From: CBFGWV01 sp965652545
GTDB lineage: Bacteria; Pseudomonadota; Gammaproteobacteria; Competibacterales; Competibacteraceae
Assembly: GCA_965652545.1 (NCBI GenBank)
Contig: CBFGWV010000086.1
Location: forward strand, 1 to 15,961
DNA: 15,961 nt
Direction of reading: 5' to 3'
The translations under genes and the position numbers were made by a program. The notes under the pieces were generated by a model that worked only from the letters and a program-made list of their open reading frames with translations, had not been told where the DNA came from and did no database searches. Below, piece by piece: positions 1 through 6,078 of this stretch. The stretch's first letter is position 1; each line of letters opens with the position of its first letter.

Positions 1-268
1 GCGCGTCAAGAGTCCTGCCGGAGATCCGACGCACACTGCGACGGAGTGCGCCAGGAACCACGCGGGATCAGCCTGGATCATTCACCAGAGTGAGCCTGCC
101 TGGGGTCCGGGGGATAGCGGGCCGACTGTCGGCAGCATGGATGCTGCCGTCAAGCGCACACGGACGTGTTCACCGCGGGTCGGAACGCTATCCCCCGGAC
201 CCCAGGCAGGCGGGTCGAGGCCGCCAACCTCAGCCCGAATGTGGCTCCCAACCCGCCATCGGCCCGCC
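1..268. other. Non-coding stretch beyond the 3' end of the GTPase operon
   Basis: No convincing gene is seen here. Open frames cross it on both strands, but none has a recognisable product, and they run straight through the palindromic element at 94-211, which makes them likely shadows. Frame 1 on the plus strand is open from the window edge to a TGA at 91-93 and could be the tail of a gene beginning outside the window, but its residues match nothing I know. The stretch between the element and the stop of the minus-strand operon at 269 can form a further weak stem (GGCGGGT at 209-215 with ACCCGCC at 251-257). No T-tract suited to an intrinsic terminator for the minus-strand operon is visible. 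Confidence 0.5.
94..211. repeat. 118-bp inverted-repeat element with 26-bp perfect arms
   Basis: Positions 94-119 and 186-211 are perfect reverse complements (26 bp; outer ends GCCTGCCTGG and CCAGGCAGGC). Inside the 66-bp centre are smaller hairpins: GCCGAC-T-GTCGGC at 121-133, GGCAGCAT-GG-ATGCTGCC at 131-148 (overlapping the previous one, so the two are alternatives) and ACACG-GA-CGTGT at 158-169. The whole could fold as a long stem topped by a branched head, in DNA or RNA. It lies 57 bp past the stop of the minus-strand operon. No flanking target-site duplication or transposase is seen. It could be a MITE/REP-like mobile palindrome or a structured 3' element that stabilises or ends the operon transcript. 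The symmetry is certain; the function is not known. Confidence 0.85.
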
Positions 269-1018
269 TCAACCCTCAAGCGTGTGCATGAGATCGATCA
301 TGAACTCCATGGTCTCGTCGTCCACCGCCTCCCACTGGGTGAACCCCATGCCGTGCAGAATCTCCGCGCCGCGTGGGTCGTGGTGCATGGCGACAAGTGC
401 CGTGACCAGGTCGTCCCGCCGCTCAACCAGCGACGGCCCCACCAGCAACACATGGTGGATGTCCCGTATCAGGCTGCGCACCAACGGCCGCAACGACTTG
501 CTCACTAACGGCGATAGCGCATCGAACGCCGCCTGAAGCATGAAACCGGCCCGCACCTCTCCCCGCAGAACTGCCTTGGCCACCAGCACCTGGTTGCCCG
601 CCGCATGCACATCCAGATCATCGGCGCCGATGTCGGCCGGCTCCAGCATGATGCGGCAGATCATGTTCACATCCGGGTCATCGGTGGCCGCCACCGTCAG
701 ACCCGCCTGTAAATCCTCCACCCGGGTCGCCGGATCGTCGGCGCGTACCACGATGACCGCCTCGTCCTGCACCTGAGCGGGCCTGGCAAGCGCGGTAAAG
801 CCACGTCTCCGCACCAGTTCCGCGGCATCGAAGGCATTGGCGTAGATCATGTCGACCTTGCCGTCGGTCACCGCCTGGTGCAACGCGGGATAGTCGTCAT
901 ACAGCTCCAGATGCAACCCAAGCCCCGTGTGTCGCTGGAGCCATGTGTTGAAGATGAACCAGCCGGGCAGACTATCCGGGTTCGCATCGGGCGAGATCGT
1001 GAAATCGTATCGTGTCAT
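269..1018 (-). CDS. PhnD-like solute-binding-fold protein without signal peptide
   Basis: The 249-aa product resembles the phosphate/phosphonate-type (PhnD-like, type 2 periplasmic-binding-fold) substrate-binding proteins. It opens with a beta-strand and loop (RYDFTISPDANPDSLPGW), then a helix and the segment DDYPALHQAVTDGKVDMIYANAF, which matches the family pattern of a 'dY..l..al..g.vD..y' strand-helix-strand. Later strands include DEAVIVVRADDP and the hinge-like segment around residues 115-170. Normal family members are exported, but the start at 1018 gives an N-terminus that goes directly into the first strand, with no signal peptide or lipobox. The longer open frame upstream overlaps the PAS gene and is a shadow. 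The start lies 14 bp after the PAS stop, so it is the last gene of the operon. No transporter permease or ATPase is nearby. I infer a cytoplasmic ligand-sensing role rather than transport; the ligand is unknown. Confidence 0.78.
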   Translation of the reverse strand: MTRYDFTISPDANPDSLPGWFIFNTWLQRHTGLGLHLELYDDYPALHQAVTDGKVDMIYANAFDAAELVRRRGFTALARPAQVQDEAVIVVRADDPATRVEDLQAGLTVAATDDPDVNMICRIMLEPADIGADDLDVHAAGNQVLVAKAVLRGEVRAGFMLQAAFDALSPLVSKSLRPLVRSLIRDIHHVLLVGPSLVERRDDLVTALVAMHHDPRGAEILHGMGFTQWEAVDDETMEFMIDLMHTLEG

Positions 1019-1032
1019 GGCGGCCGTCCCGG

Positions 1033-1506
1033 TCAGCGCATCGTCTGGTACAGGCGACTGGCGATGTCCACCTGGCGTCGCGAGGGTTTGCGCCGCACCG
1101 AGGTGTATCCGACCACCGTGCCGCGGCGAATGTTGGGGATCACCGTGGCGTAAACCCAGTAGAAACCTCCGTCCTTGCGCAGGTTTTTGACATAGCCATG
1201 CCAACGCCGCCCCTCGCCCACGGTGTCCCACAGGTCCTTGAACGCCGGCGCCGGCATTTCCGGATGGCGGAGGATATGGTGCGGCTGGCCGATCAACTCC
1301 TCGCGGGTGTAGCCGGACATCTCGATGAACGAGGCATTGGCATGGGTGATGATCCCTTCGACGTCTGTACGCGAGACGATCAGCGCACCATCGGGGTAGG
1401 GCGTCTCTACACTGGTGACCAGCAGCCGGCGCTGGCTTCCGTCATGGTAGGTGAACGTGCATTCGGCGAACTCGCCGCGAATGTCCCCAGGCTGCATATC
1501 GTGCAT
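1033..1506 (-). CDS. Aer-type PAS domain protein, probably flavin-binding
   Basis: This 157-aa protein has an N-terminal extension of about 40 residues followed by a single PAS domain (about 41-140) very like the one in the aerotaxis receptor Aer. It contains TDVEGIITHANASF, MSGYTREELIGQPHHILRHPE, the KNLRKDGGFYWV strand and a GYTSVRRKPSR ending. With a constant offset of 23 from E. coli Aer, the residues linked to FAD binding are present as N57, R80, H81 and W102, while Asp60 is replaced by Glu83. No transmembrane, HAMP, methyl-accepting or output domain follows, so it must act through a partner. The start at 1506 has an AGAGGA ribosome site overlapping the stop of the Roadblock gene, 11 nt upstream. 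A second ATG at 1497 is possible. A cytoplasmic redox or oxygen-related input to the GTPase module is inferred. Confidence 0.88.
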   Translation of the reverse strand: MHDMQPGDIRGEFAECTFTYHDGSQRRLLVTSVETPYPDGALIVSRTDVEGIITHANASFIEMSGYTREELIGQPHHILRHPEMPAPAFKDLWDTVGEGRRWHGYVKNLRKDGGFYWVYATVIPNIRRGTVVGYTSVRRKPSRRQVDIASRLYQTMR

Positions 1507-1517
1507 GAGGGCGTCCT

Positions 1518-1880
1518 CTAGAGCAGGCCGCGAATGGCTTCGGCGGCGCGTTTTACGTCGAGGAAGATCAACCCGAGCCGGGCGTTGGGCTTGGCCATCA
1601 CCGAGACCACCGCATCGTCGCCGGCGTGGGTCATCAGCACATACCCCTTGTCGCCCTTGACCAGGACTTGTTCGAGACCACCCCGGCCCAATTCCTGAGC
1701 CGTGCGGTTGCCCAGCGAGAGCATGGCGGCGCTCATCGCGCCCACCCGGTCCTCGTCGAGCGAGGCGGGCAGCAATGCGGCCATCATCAAACCGTCGGTG
1801 GAGATCACCGCCGAGGCTTCGATGTCCGCCGACGATCCGTTCAGATCGCTGAGGATGGAGGTCAGAATATCTTCACGCAT
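1518..1880 (-). CDS. Roadblock/LC7 domain protein (MglB-like)
   Basis: The 120-aa product is a single Roadblock/LC7 domain. Visible features are an N-terminal helix (REDILTSILSDLNG), the strand pair ASAVISTDGLMMAALLP, the central long helix DRVGAMSAAMLSLGNRTAQELGRG, the strands QVLVKGDKGYVLMTHAG and AVVSVMAKPNARLGLIFLD, and a closing helix. This is the usual length and order for bacterial Roadblock proteins, which form dimers and in MglB act on the partner small GTPase MglA. It sits two genes after the GTPase in the same transcript, 7 nt after the winged-helix/Roadblock gene and 11 nt before the PAS gene. The most likely partner is therefore the GTPase at 2538-3083. Whether it is an activating protein or only a scaffold cannot be told from sequence. 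Confidence 0.92.
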   Translation of the reverse strand: MREDILTSILSDLNGSSADIEASAVISTDGLMMAALLPASLDEDRVGAMSAAMLSLGNRTAQELGRGGLEQVLVKGDKGYVLMTHAGDDAVVSVMAKPNARLGLIFLDVKRAAEAIRGLL

Positions 1881-1887
1881 GATTGCA

Positions 1888-2541
1888 CTACCTGGACTGT
1901 TCGACGGGGAATGCCGCGTAGCGGCGGCACAACAGGACGATGAGGTCGCGGAAGGCCGGCTGGTTGAGCCGCGGCAGTCCATCGAGCACCAATAGAAACT
2001 CGGTTTGTCCGACACACAGGGGCCACACGCCCAACTGCGGCAGCCCACCGGCGTCGGCCAACGTGACCCCTCTGGCCGACAAACGCAGATTGCCGTGCAG
2101 CAGCGCCGTGTGGCGCAACACCAGTGCCGCGCAGTCGGCCGCGTAGGCGGCCAGTTCCTCGGCCGCCTCGTGGGTGAAGCCTGCGCGCGCGATGTACAGC
2201 CCTTCACGTTGCGCCAGCAGCGCACGGCCACGACTGGACAAGGGCGCCAACAGGGGCGGAAGCCACGACTCGACCGGGCCGCTGGAGGACGGTACCGGTG
2301 AAGCAAGCGGCTCCAGCATGCCGAGTTTGAGTAGTCGCTCGGTCAACGCCTGCGCCTCGTCGGCACCGGTGCCGGCCAGCGCTGAGAGCATCTGCGCGCT
2401 GACCGGCCTGGGGGAGGTTTCGGACAGCAAGGCCATCATCAGCCGTTGGACGGCACCACTGTCGGGTGCGCAGACGGCCTGGTAGGCACCGGCCGCGGTG
2501 GGCAGCAGATAGGGGGTGGCTGGGTTGATCATGGCCGTCAT
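1888..2541 (-). CDS. Winged-helix plus Roadblock-like domain protein
   Basis: This 217-aa protein is not a named family known to me. Residues about 29-78 (GAVQRLMMALLSE...QALTERLLKLGMLEPL) read as a three-helix winged-helix-like unit. After a Pro/Ser-rich linker (80-98), residues about 101-210 look like a divergent Roadblock domain: RGRALLAQREGLYIARAG has the 'l.d.eGl.iaraG' strand turn, EAAEELAAYAADCAALVLRHTALL is the long helix, and GVTLADAGGLPQLGVWPLC and EFLLVLDGLPRLNQPAFRDL supply later strands and a helix. The ATG at 2541 overlaps the GTPase stop by 4 nt (ATGA), indicating translational coupling. A second ATG at 2532 has a GGA upstream and is an alternative start. It may be a dedicated GTPase partner, with the N-terminal unit used for protein contacts or DNA. 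The domain reading is from pattern recognition only. Confidence 0.72.
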   Translation of the reverse strand: MTAMINPATPYLLPTAAGAYQAVCAPDSGAVQRLMMALLSETSPRPVSAQMLSALAGTGADEAQALTERLLKLGMLEPLASPVPSSSGPVESWLPPLLAPLSSRGRALLAQREGLYIARAGFTHEAAEELAAYAADCAALVLRHTALLHGNLRLSARGVTLADAGGLPQLGVWPLCVGQTEFLLVLDGLPRLNQPAFRDLIVLLCRRYAAFPVEQSR

Positions 2542-3083
2542 TCCGGCAAGTCCGGATCGCGCCGGTAGAGCAAGGCGCGGACCAGTAGGGCGACATCGTC
2601 GCGTCGGCGTGCGTCGACCTCGAACACCGGTGCCGACAGGCCCAATGCCGCGACGGCATCCTGGTAGGCCTCGGGGTGTGGCAGGCGGTTGAGGTCGCGG
2701 CGGGTGACGCCGATCACCAGCCCGGTGGTGGCGATGAACTCAGCGAACGCGTCGGTGAAGAACGCCAGGTCCTTAAAGGGCGCCGGGCGGGTATTGTCCA
2801 GTAGGAGGATCAACCCGAGACCGCCGACCGTCAGGATGTCCCACATGAAGTTGAAGCGCTCCTGCCCGGGGGTGCCGTAGAGGTGTACCCGTTCGCGTCC
2901 ATCCAGATGCAAGGTGCCGTAGTCCATCGCCACGGTGGTGGTGTCTTTGCGCTCACGGGTCATATCGCGGGCACGGGCATCGGTGGCGACCGGCGCTTTG
3001 TCACTCAGTGCGGCGATGGCGGTGGTCTTGCCCGCGCCGACCGGCCCGGTGAAGACAATCTTGTGGTGGTGCGCGGCATTCAT
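2538..3083 (-). CDS. MglA-like small Ras-family GTPase (COG2229 type)
   Basis: The 181-aa product is a prokaryotic small GTPase. G1/P-loop is GPVGAGKT at 13-20. The switch I region includes RKDTTTVAMDYG (45-56). G3 is YGTPGQERF (69-77), with Gly70 where the classical motif has Asp, as is common in the COG2229 branch. G4 is GVTRRD (125-130) in place of NKxD, keeping the Asp that reads guanine. VDAR at 156-159 is in the G5 position. The start at 3083 overlaps the upstream stop by one base (TGATG) and has a GAGGGG ribosome site; the longer frame to 3743 is a shadow of the upstream gene. It is a soluble nucleotide-dependent switch. Two Roadblock proteins follow it, as with MglA/MglB pairs that set cell polarity or motility in Myxococcus and relatives. 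Its output here is unknown. Confidence 0.92.
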   Translation of the reverse strand: MNAAHHHKIVFTGPVGAGKTTAIAALSDKAPVATDARARDMTRERKDTTTVAMDYGTLHLDGRERVHLYGTPGQERFNFMWDILTVGGLGLILLLDNTRPAPFKDLAFFTDAFAEFIATTGLVIGVTRRDLNRLPHPEAYQDAVAALGLSAPVFEVDARRRDDVALLVRALLYRRDPDLPE

Positions 3084-4114
3084 CAGACCGCCCCTCGAAG
3101 CGCGCCCAAAAGGCGGCGGAAAAGACCACGCTCGGCCGGTGCCGCCACAGGCGGGGCCGCGTCGGCTCGAGGCTCGCCGCGCAACAGGTGCAACGCGCGG
3201 GCGGCGCTGTAGCAGGCGAAGACGTAGCGCTGGGCGATCCCCAGCTTGTGCGCAGTGTCGATCGGACTTGTGGCGCGGGCCTCCCACAGGGCCAGGACGC
3301 GCAAGGCATGAGGCGGTTGGGGTAGACGTGAGAGGTTGGGCCAGTGGGTCAGGCGCACCGGTTGAAAGGGGTCGACATCCACCGGCAGTCGCCCGCGGGA
3401 GGCCCACAAGGCGCTCTTCCAGACCAGGGCGTCCAGCTCCATCGGGGTGCCGCGCGGGTCGGCCAGCGCGCGAGCGGCTTGTTCGCCGGAGATTGCCTGC
3501 CAGTGCTGTGGCCCTTGCAGGGGCATGACGCTCAAGCCGCGCAGGCGGGCATGACCGAATGCCGTGATCGCCTGCCAACTGGCCGGGTCGAGCACGATGC
3601 TGTGCCCGCCTGCGTTGACCAAAGTGGGCTTGCCGGTCGCCCAGGCCTGGATCAGCACGCCTTGCACGTAGTGACCGGGGTCGTACTGACGCGCTGAAAG
3701 TGCGGCCGGATCGCTCAAATCGGCGTCGGCGGCGGTGCCGCACAGCTCGTGGACGGTGTCCTGCTCCAGCTGGCGTGCGGCGGCCACCGGCGCGGACGGT
3801 GTCATTGTGCTTTGCGGAGTGATCAGGCTGCGTAGCAGATGGCCCAGGCGGGTTGGGGTCAGTGGCGGTGCGACATGGGTGACCTGGCGCAGTTGCACCG
3901 GTTTGCGCGAGACCACGAGGATGGGGCGTTGCGGATAGCGTGCCCTCAGTTCATCGACACGCAGAAGTGCGTGGGCCTGGTCGCCGTCGAGCACGCTCGC
4001 CTGGGCTTGGTCCGAGGTGGCCGGTGTGTAGCCGTGGGCGCCGGCCCCGGCCAGCAGGCGCAGCCGGTCGGCGGCGTTGAGGCCGGAGAGATCGATCTGA
4101 AACACGGTGCTCAT
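3083..4114 (-). CDS. Receiver-like protein with C-terminal helical domain, unknown role
   Basis: The 343-aa product is not a characterised family that I recognise. Residues about 3-97 resemble a degenerate response-regulator receiver: QASVLDGDQAHALLRVDELRARYPQRPILVVSRKPV has the beta3-helix-beta4 layout, and HVAPPLTPTRLGHLLRSLI resembles beta5-alpha5, but the conserved Lys of that strand is replaced and no N-terminal acidic pair is visible. The middle (about 110-220) contains GKPTLVNAGGHSIVLDP and a long Gln/Trp-containing stretch. The C-terminal part has DALVWKSALWASRGRLPV, THWPNLSRLPQPPHALRVLALW and a helical segment through HLL at 311 that could be helix-turn-helix-like, ending in a basic Arg-rich tail. 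It starts at 4114, overlapping the previous stop (ATGA), and ends one base into the GTPase start. Likely a cytoplasmic partner or regulator of the GTPase. Confidence 0.7.
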   Translation of the reverse strand: MSTVFQIDLSGLNAADRLRLLAGAGAHGYTPATSDQAQASVLDGDQAHALLRVDELRARYPQRPILVVSRKPVQLRQVTHVAPPLTPTRLGHLLRSLITPQSTMTPSAPVAAARQLEQDTVHELCGTAADADLSDPAALSARQYDPGHYVQGVLIQAWATGKPTLVNAGGHSIVLDPASWQAITAFGHARLRGLSVMPLQGPQHWQAISGEQAARALADPRGTPMELDALVWKSALWASRGRLPVDVDPFQPVRLTHWPNLSRLPQPPHALRVLALWEARATSPIDTAHKLGIAQRYVFACYSAARALHLLRGEPRADAAPPVAAPAERGLFRRLLGALRGAV

Positions 4115-4509
4115 TGTCGGCGCCCGCCGGAAGGTGCGCTCAATCGGTGCAGCAGCCGCACCTGCCCACCAAGCCGCCCTGTGTCGGCGAGTGGCTGTGT
4201 GATGGCGGCAAGCGCGCCGGGCATCGCACGCTTGCACAAGGCCAGCATGCGCTGTTTGAGGGTGCGTCCGCGGGGGCCCAGCACAATGAGCAGGTCGGTC
4301 ATGGCCGCGGCGGTGGAGGCTGCATCCCCATAGCGGCGTTCATAGGCGATGCGGCGGACGTGCCCAAGCAGGTTGGCCGGCTCGGCGCTCACCTGAAAGG
4401 CCAGCCAATCGGCCATCTGGGCATCGGGTGCATCACTGTGCACGGCGAGGTCATGGGCGGCGACCTGGCGAAACACCGGGTCCGGAGCGGGTGTGGACAT
4501 GGGCTTCAT
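4111..4509 (-). CDS. Conserved-looking hypothetical protein, first gene of the GTPase operon
   Basis: I do not recognise this 132-aa protein. It is soluble, with no signal peptide or membrane segment. The middle is mostly helical (QMADWLAFQVSAEPANLLGHVRRIAYERRY) and is followed by TDLLIVLGPRGRTLKQRMLALC and another likely helix. The C-terminal end is basic and Gly/Arg-rich. The start is uncertain: ATG at 4509 or at 4500 are both plausible, and neither has a strong ribosome site. The open frame continues to 4731, but that part overlaps the divergent bioC region and looks spurious. Its stop overlaps the next start by 4 nt, so translation of the two proteins is probably coupled, tying it to the GTPase module. 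It may be a structural or adaptor part of that system; no enzymatic motif is seen. Confidence 0.65.
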   Translation of the reverse strand: MKPMSTPAPDPVFRQVAAHDLAVHSDAPDAQMADWLAFQVSAEPANLLGHVRRIAYERRYGDAASTAAAMTDLLIVLGPRGRTLKQRMLALCKRAMPGALAAITQPLADTGRLGGQVRLLHRLSAPSGGRRQ

Positions 4510-4663
4510 GCAAATCGTAAAGGACAGGTCGCCACCGTATGAGGCCCGAGCCGTTGCGACCATGACACGGATCAACCCGGGCGCGATTTGGTCGGATAGT
4601 GCGGTGCCCTGTTCCCGCCGATCGAGCCGGGTGGTTGCTCGATACAAGCTGTCGTCCAGTATC
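4510..4663. other. Divergent promoter region between GTPase operon and bioC
   Basis: This 154-bp gap separates the two divergent transcripts and must hold promoters for both, but neither is clear. On the plus strand TTGCTC (4645-4650) lies 19 bp before TATCAT (4660-ff.), a weak match overlapping the first possible bioC ATG. This would favour the downstream ATG at 4673 if it is used. On the minus strand no hexamer pair with good spacing stands out. No clear operator dyad was found. Confidence 0.3.
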
Positions 4664-5599
4664 ATGAGCGCTATGCAGCCACCGCCCCACCAACACGATG
4701 CTTTGTCGCTCACACCGTGGTTACCGGACACAGGCGTGGTCCGGCGCCAGGCGCAAACGGCCGTCGCCGGCTACGATGCGGCCGCGGTCCTGGACCGGGA
4801 GGTCGGCAGTCGGCTGGTCGAGCGTCTCGATTTCGTCAAGCAAGTGCCCGCGACGATTCTCGACGTTGGTGCGGCCACCGGGCGGTTGTCGGAGCTGTTG
4901 ATTGCCCGCTATCCCAAGGCGCGCGTGGTCGCACTGGATTTCGCCACCGGGATGCTGGGCGTGGCGCGCCGGAGAGGCCGGTTCTGGCGACGCCCCAAGC
5001 CGCTGTGCGCCGATGCCCGGTGCCTGCCGCTGGCCGATGCCAGCGTGGATCTGCTCACGGCCAATCTGCTGCTGCATTGGTGTGGCGAGCCCGATGCGGT
5101 GCTGGCCGAGTGGCGTCGCGTGCTGCGTCCGGGCGGACTGTTGCTGTTTACCACCTATGGGCCGGATACATTGAAAGAGCTGCGCACGGCGTGGCTTGGG
5201 GAGGAGAAGGGCAGCCTGCGTGTGCATGGGTTTCCTGATATGCACGTGTTCGGCGATGCCCTGGTACGTGGGGGCTGGGTGGACACGGTCATGGATGTGG
5301 AACATTTCACCCTGACTTACGCGGATGCGGACGAAATGGTCCGCGATCTGCGTGCGCAAGGGGCGGGCAATGCCTTGGTCGGGCGGCCGCGTGGGTTGGT
5401 CACGCCACGGCGCTGGGCCGCGGTGCGGCAGCGCTATGAGGCATGGCGTACGACGGAGGGGCGCCTGCCGGTCACCGCAGAGGTGGTCTATGGCCAAGCT
5501 TGGGTGCCGGCCGCTGGTGAGCAGCGCCACAAGGGGCCGCGGGCGGATGAGTTCGCCATTCCCGTCACTGCCATCGGTCGTCCGGGGTCGCGGGGCTGA
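4664..5599 (+). CDS. bioC: BioC-type malonyl-[ACP] O-methyltransferase
   Basis: The product is a class I SAM-dependent methyltransferase of the BioC kind, which methylates malonyl-ACP to begin pimeloyl synthesis for biotin in the cytoplasm. Numbered from the ATG at 4673 (308 aa), the N-terminal lead RRQAQTAVAGYDAAAVLDREVGSRL (24-48) is typical of BioC. SAM motif I is LDVGAATGR (63-71), the acidic end of strand 2 is LDF (88-90), and the motif after LRPGG (151-155) is FTTYGPDTLKELR (159-171). The C-terminal half carries FPDMHVFGDALVRGGW, MDVEHFTLTY and a GRLPVTAEVVYGQAW segment, all family-typical. The start could be 4664 (ATG AGC GCT ATG) or 4673; neither has a good ribosome site. No other bio gene is in the window, so the biotin role rests on family resemblance. 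Five bases separate it from the DUF2244 gene. Confidence 0.85.
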   Translation: MSAMQPPPHQHDALSLTPWLPDTGVVRRQAQTAVAGYDAAAVLDREVGSRLVERLDFVKQVPATILDVGAATGRLSELLIARYPKARVVALDFATGMLGVARRRGRFWRRPKPLCADARCLPLADASVDLLTANLLLHWCGEPDAVLAEWRRVLRPGGLLLFTTYGPDTLKELRTAWLGEEKGSLRVHGFPDMHVFGDALVRGGWVDTVMDVEHFTLTYADADEMVRDLRAQGAGNALVGRPRGLVTPRRWAAVRQRYEAWRTTEGRLPVTAEVVYGQAWVPAAGEQRHKGPRADEFAIPVTAIGRPGSRG

Positions 5600-5604
5600 G
5601 GCCT

Positions 5605-6078
5605 GTGGTCACCTGCGAGAGCGTGGCCGACCCGCCATCGAGCCGGTTTGTTCTGCGCCCCAATTGCTCCCTGAGCTGGAGGGGGACAGTCTTTGTGGTC
5701 GCCGGTTTCGCCCTCTTGTCATTGACGATTGGCGCGGGTATGGCGTGGCAGGGATTCTGGCCCGTGTTGCCTTTTGCGGGTTTGGAGGTGTTGCTTGTGG
5801 CGCTGGGCCTATATCATGTGGCCCGCTACAGCCATCAGCGTGAAGTCGTCGTGGTACAGAGCGATGCGGTGGTGGTGCAGCGTGGACGCAATCGTCTGGA
5901 GCAGCAATGGTGTTTCGCCCGGCCCTTGGTGCTGATCTGCTTGGAACGGCCGCGATCGAGTTGGTATCCTAGTCGGCTGCTGATCCGATCCGGCGGTGAG
6001 GGTGTGGAGTTGGGCCGGTTTCTGGTTGAAGATGAGCGCCGTTTGCTGGCTTCCCAGCTTAGACAGGCGCTGAGCTGA
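5605..6078 (+). CDS. DUF2244 membrane protein
   Basis: The 157-aa product belongs to the DUF2244 family. The characteristic RFVLRPNCSLSWRG opening is at 14-27, followed by two membrane segments (about 29-48 and 52-70) and a cytoplasmic or periplasmic beta-rich tail with VVVQSDAVVVQRGRNRLEQQW. Members frequently sit just before the aa3 oxidase genes in proteobacteria, as here, where coxB begins 98 bp later. The start is GTG at 5605, five bases after the bioC stop, with a GGGGCTGAGG stretch overlapping that stop as a plausible ribosome site; translation may follow from bioC. The function is not established. The family's placement suggests a link to oxidase assembly or membrane biology. Confidence 0.88.
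   Translation: MVTCESVADPPSSRFVLRPNCSLSWRGTVFVVAGFALLSLTIGAGMAWQGFWPVLPFAGLEVLLVALGLYHVARYSHQREVVVVQSDAVVVQRGRNRLEQQWCFARPLVLICLERPRSSWYPSRLLIRSGGEGVELGRFLVEDERRLLASQLRQALS

Noticed and set aside
166..186. Resemblance of GTGTTCACCGCGGGTCGG to a type I-E CRISPR repeat
   Set aside because: There is only one copy, no spacers and no cas genes; the similarity is partial and lies within the palindromic element.
94..211. Integron attC site
   Set aside because: Length and foldback fit, but the ends lack the RYYYAAC and GTTRRRY core boxes and the arms are perfect rather than having the usual unpaired bases.
82..279. 65-codon minus frame and plus-strand frames at 90-536 and 137-508 through the palindrome
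   Set aside because: They cross the inverted repeat, so the echoing peptide SPGPQAG arises from the symmetry rather than from a gene; their downstream parts are antisense to the PhnD-like gene.
1033..1506. PAS gene as part of an Aer chemoreceptor or histidine kinase broken by mutation
   Set aside because: The frame closes cleanly with a normal stop and a closely spaced next gene, and no receptor or kinase remnant is present downstream.
4721..5530. Minus-strand open frame (269 codons) antisense to bioC
   Set aside because: The plus-strand reading is a clear methyltransferase; this frame has no recognisable domain.
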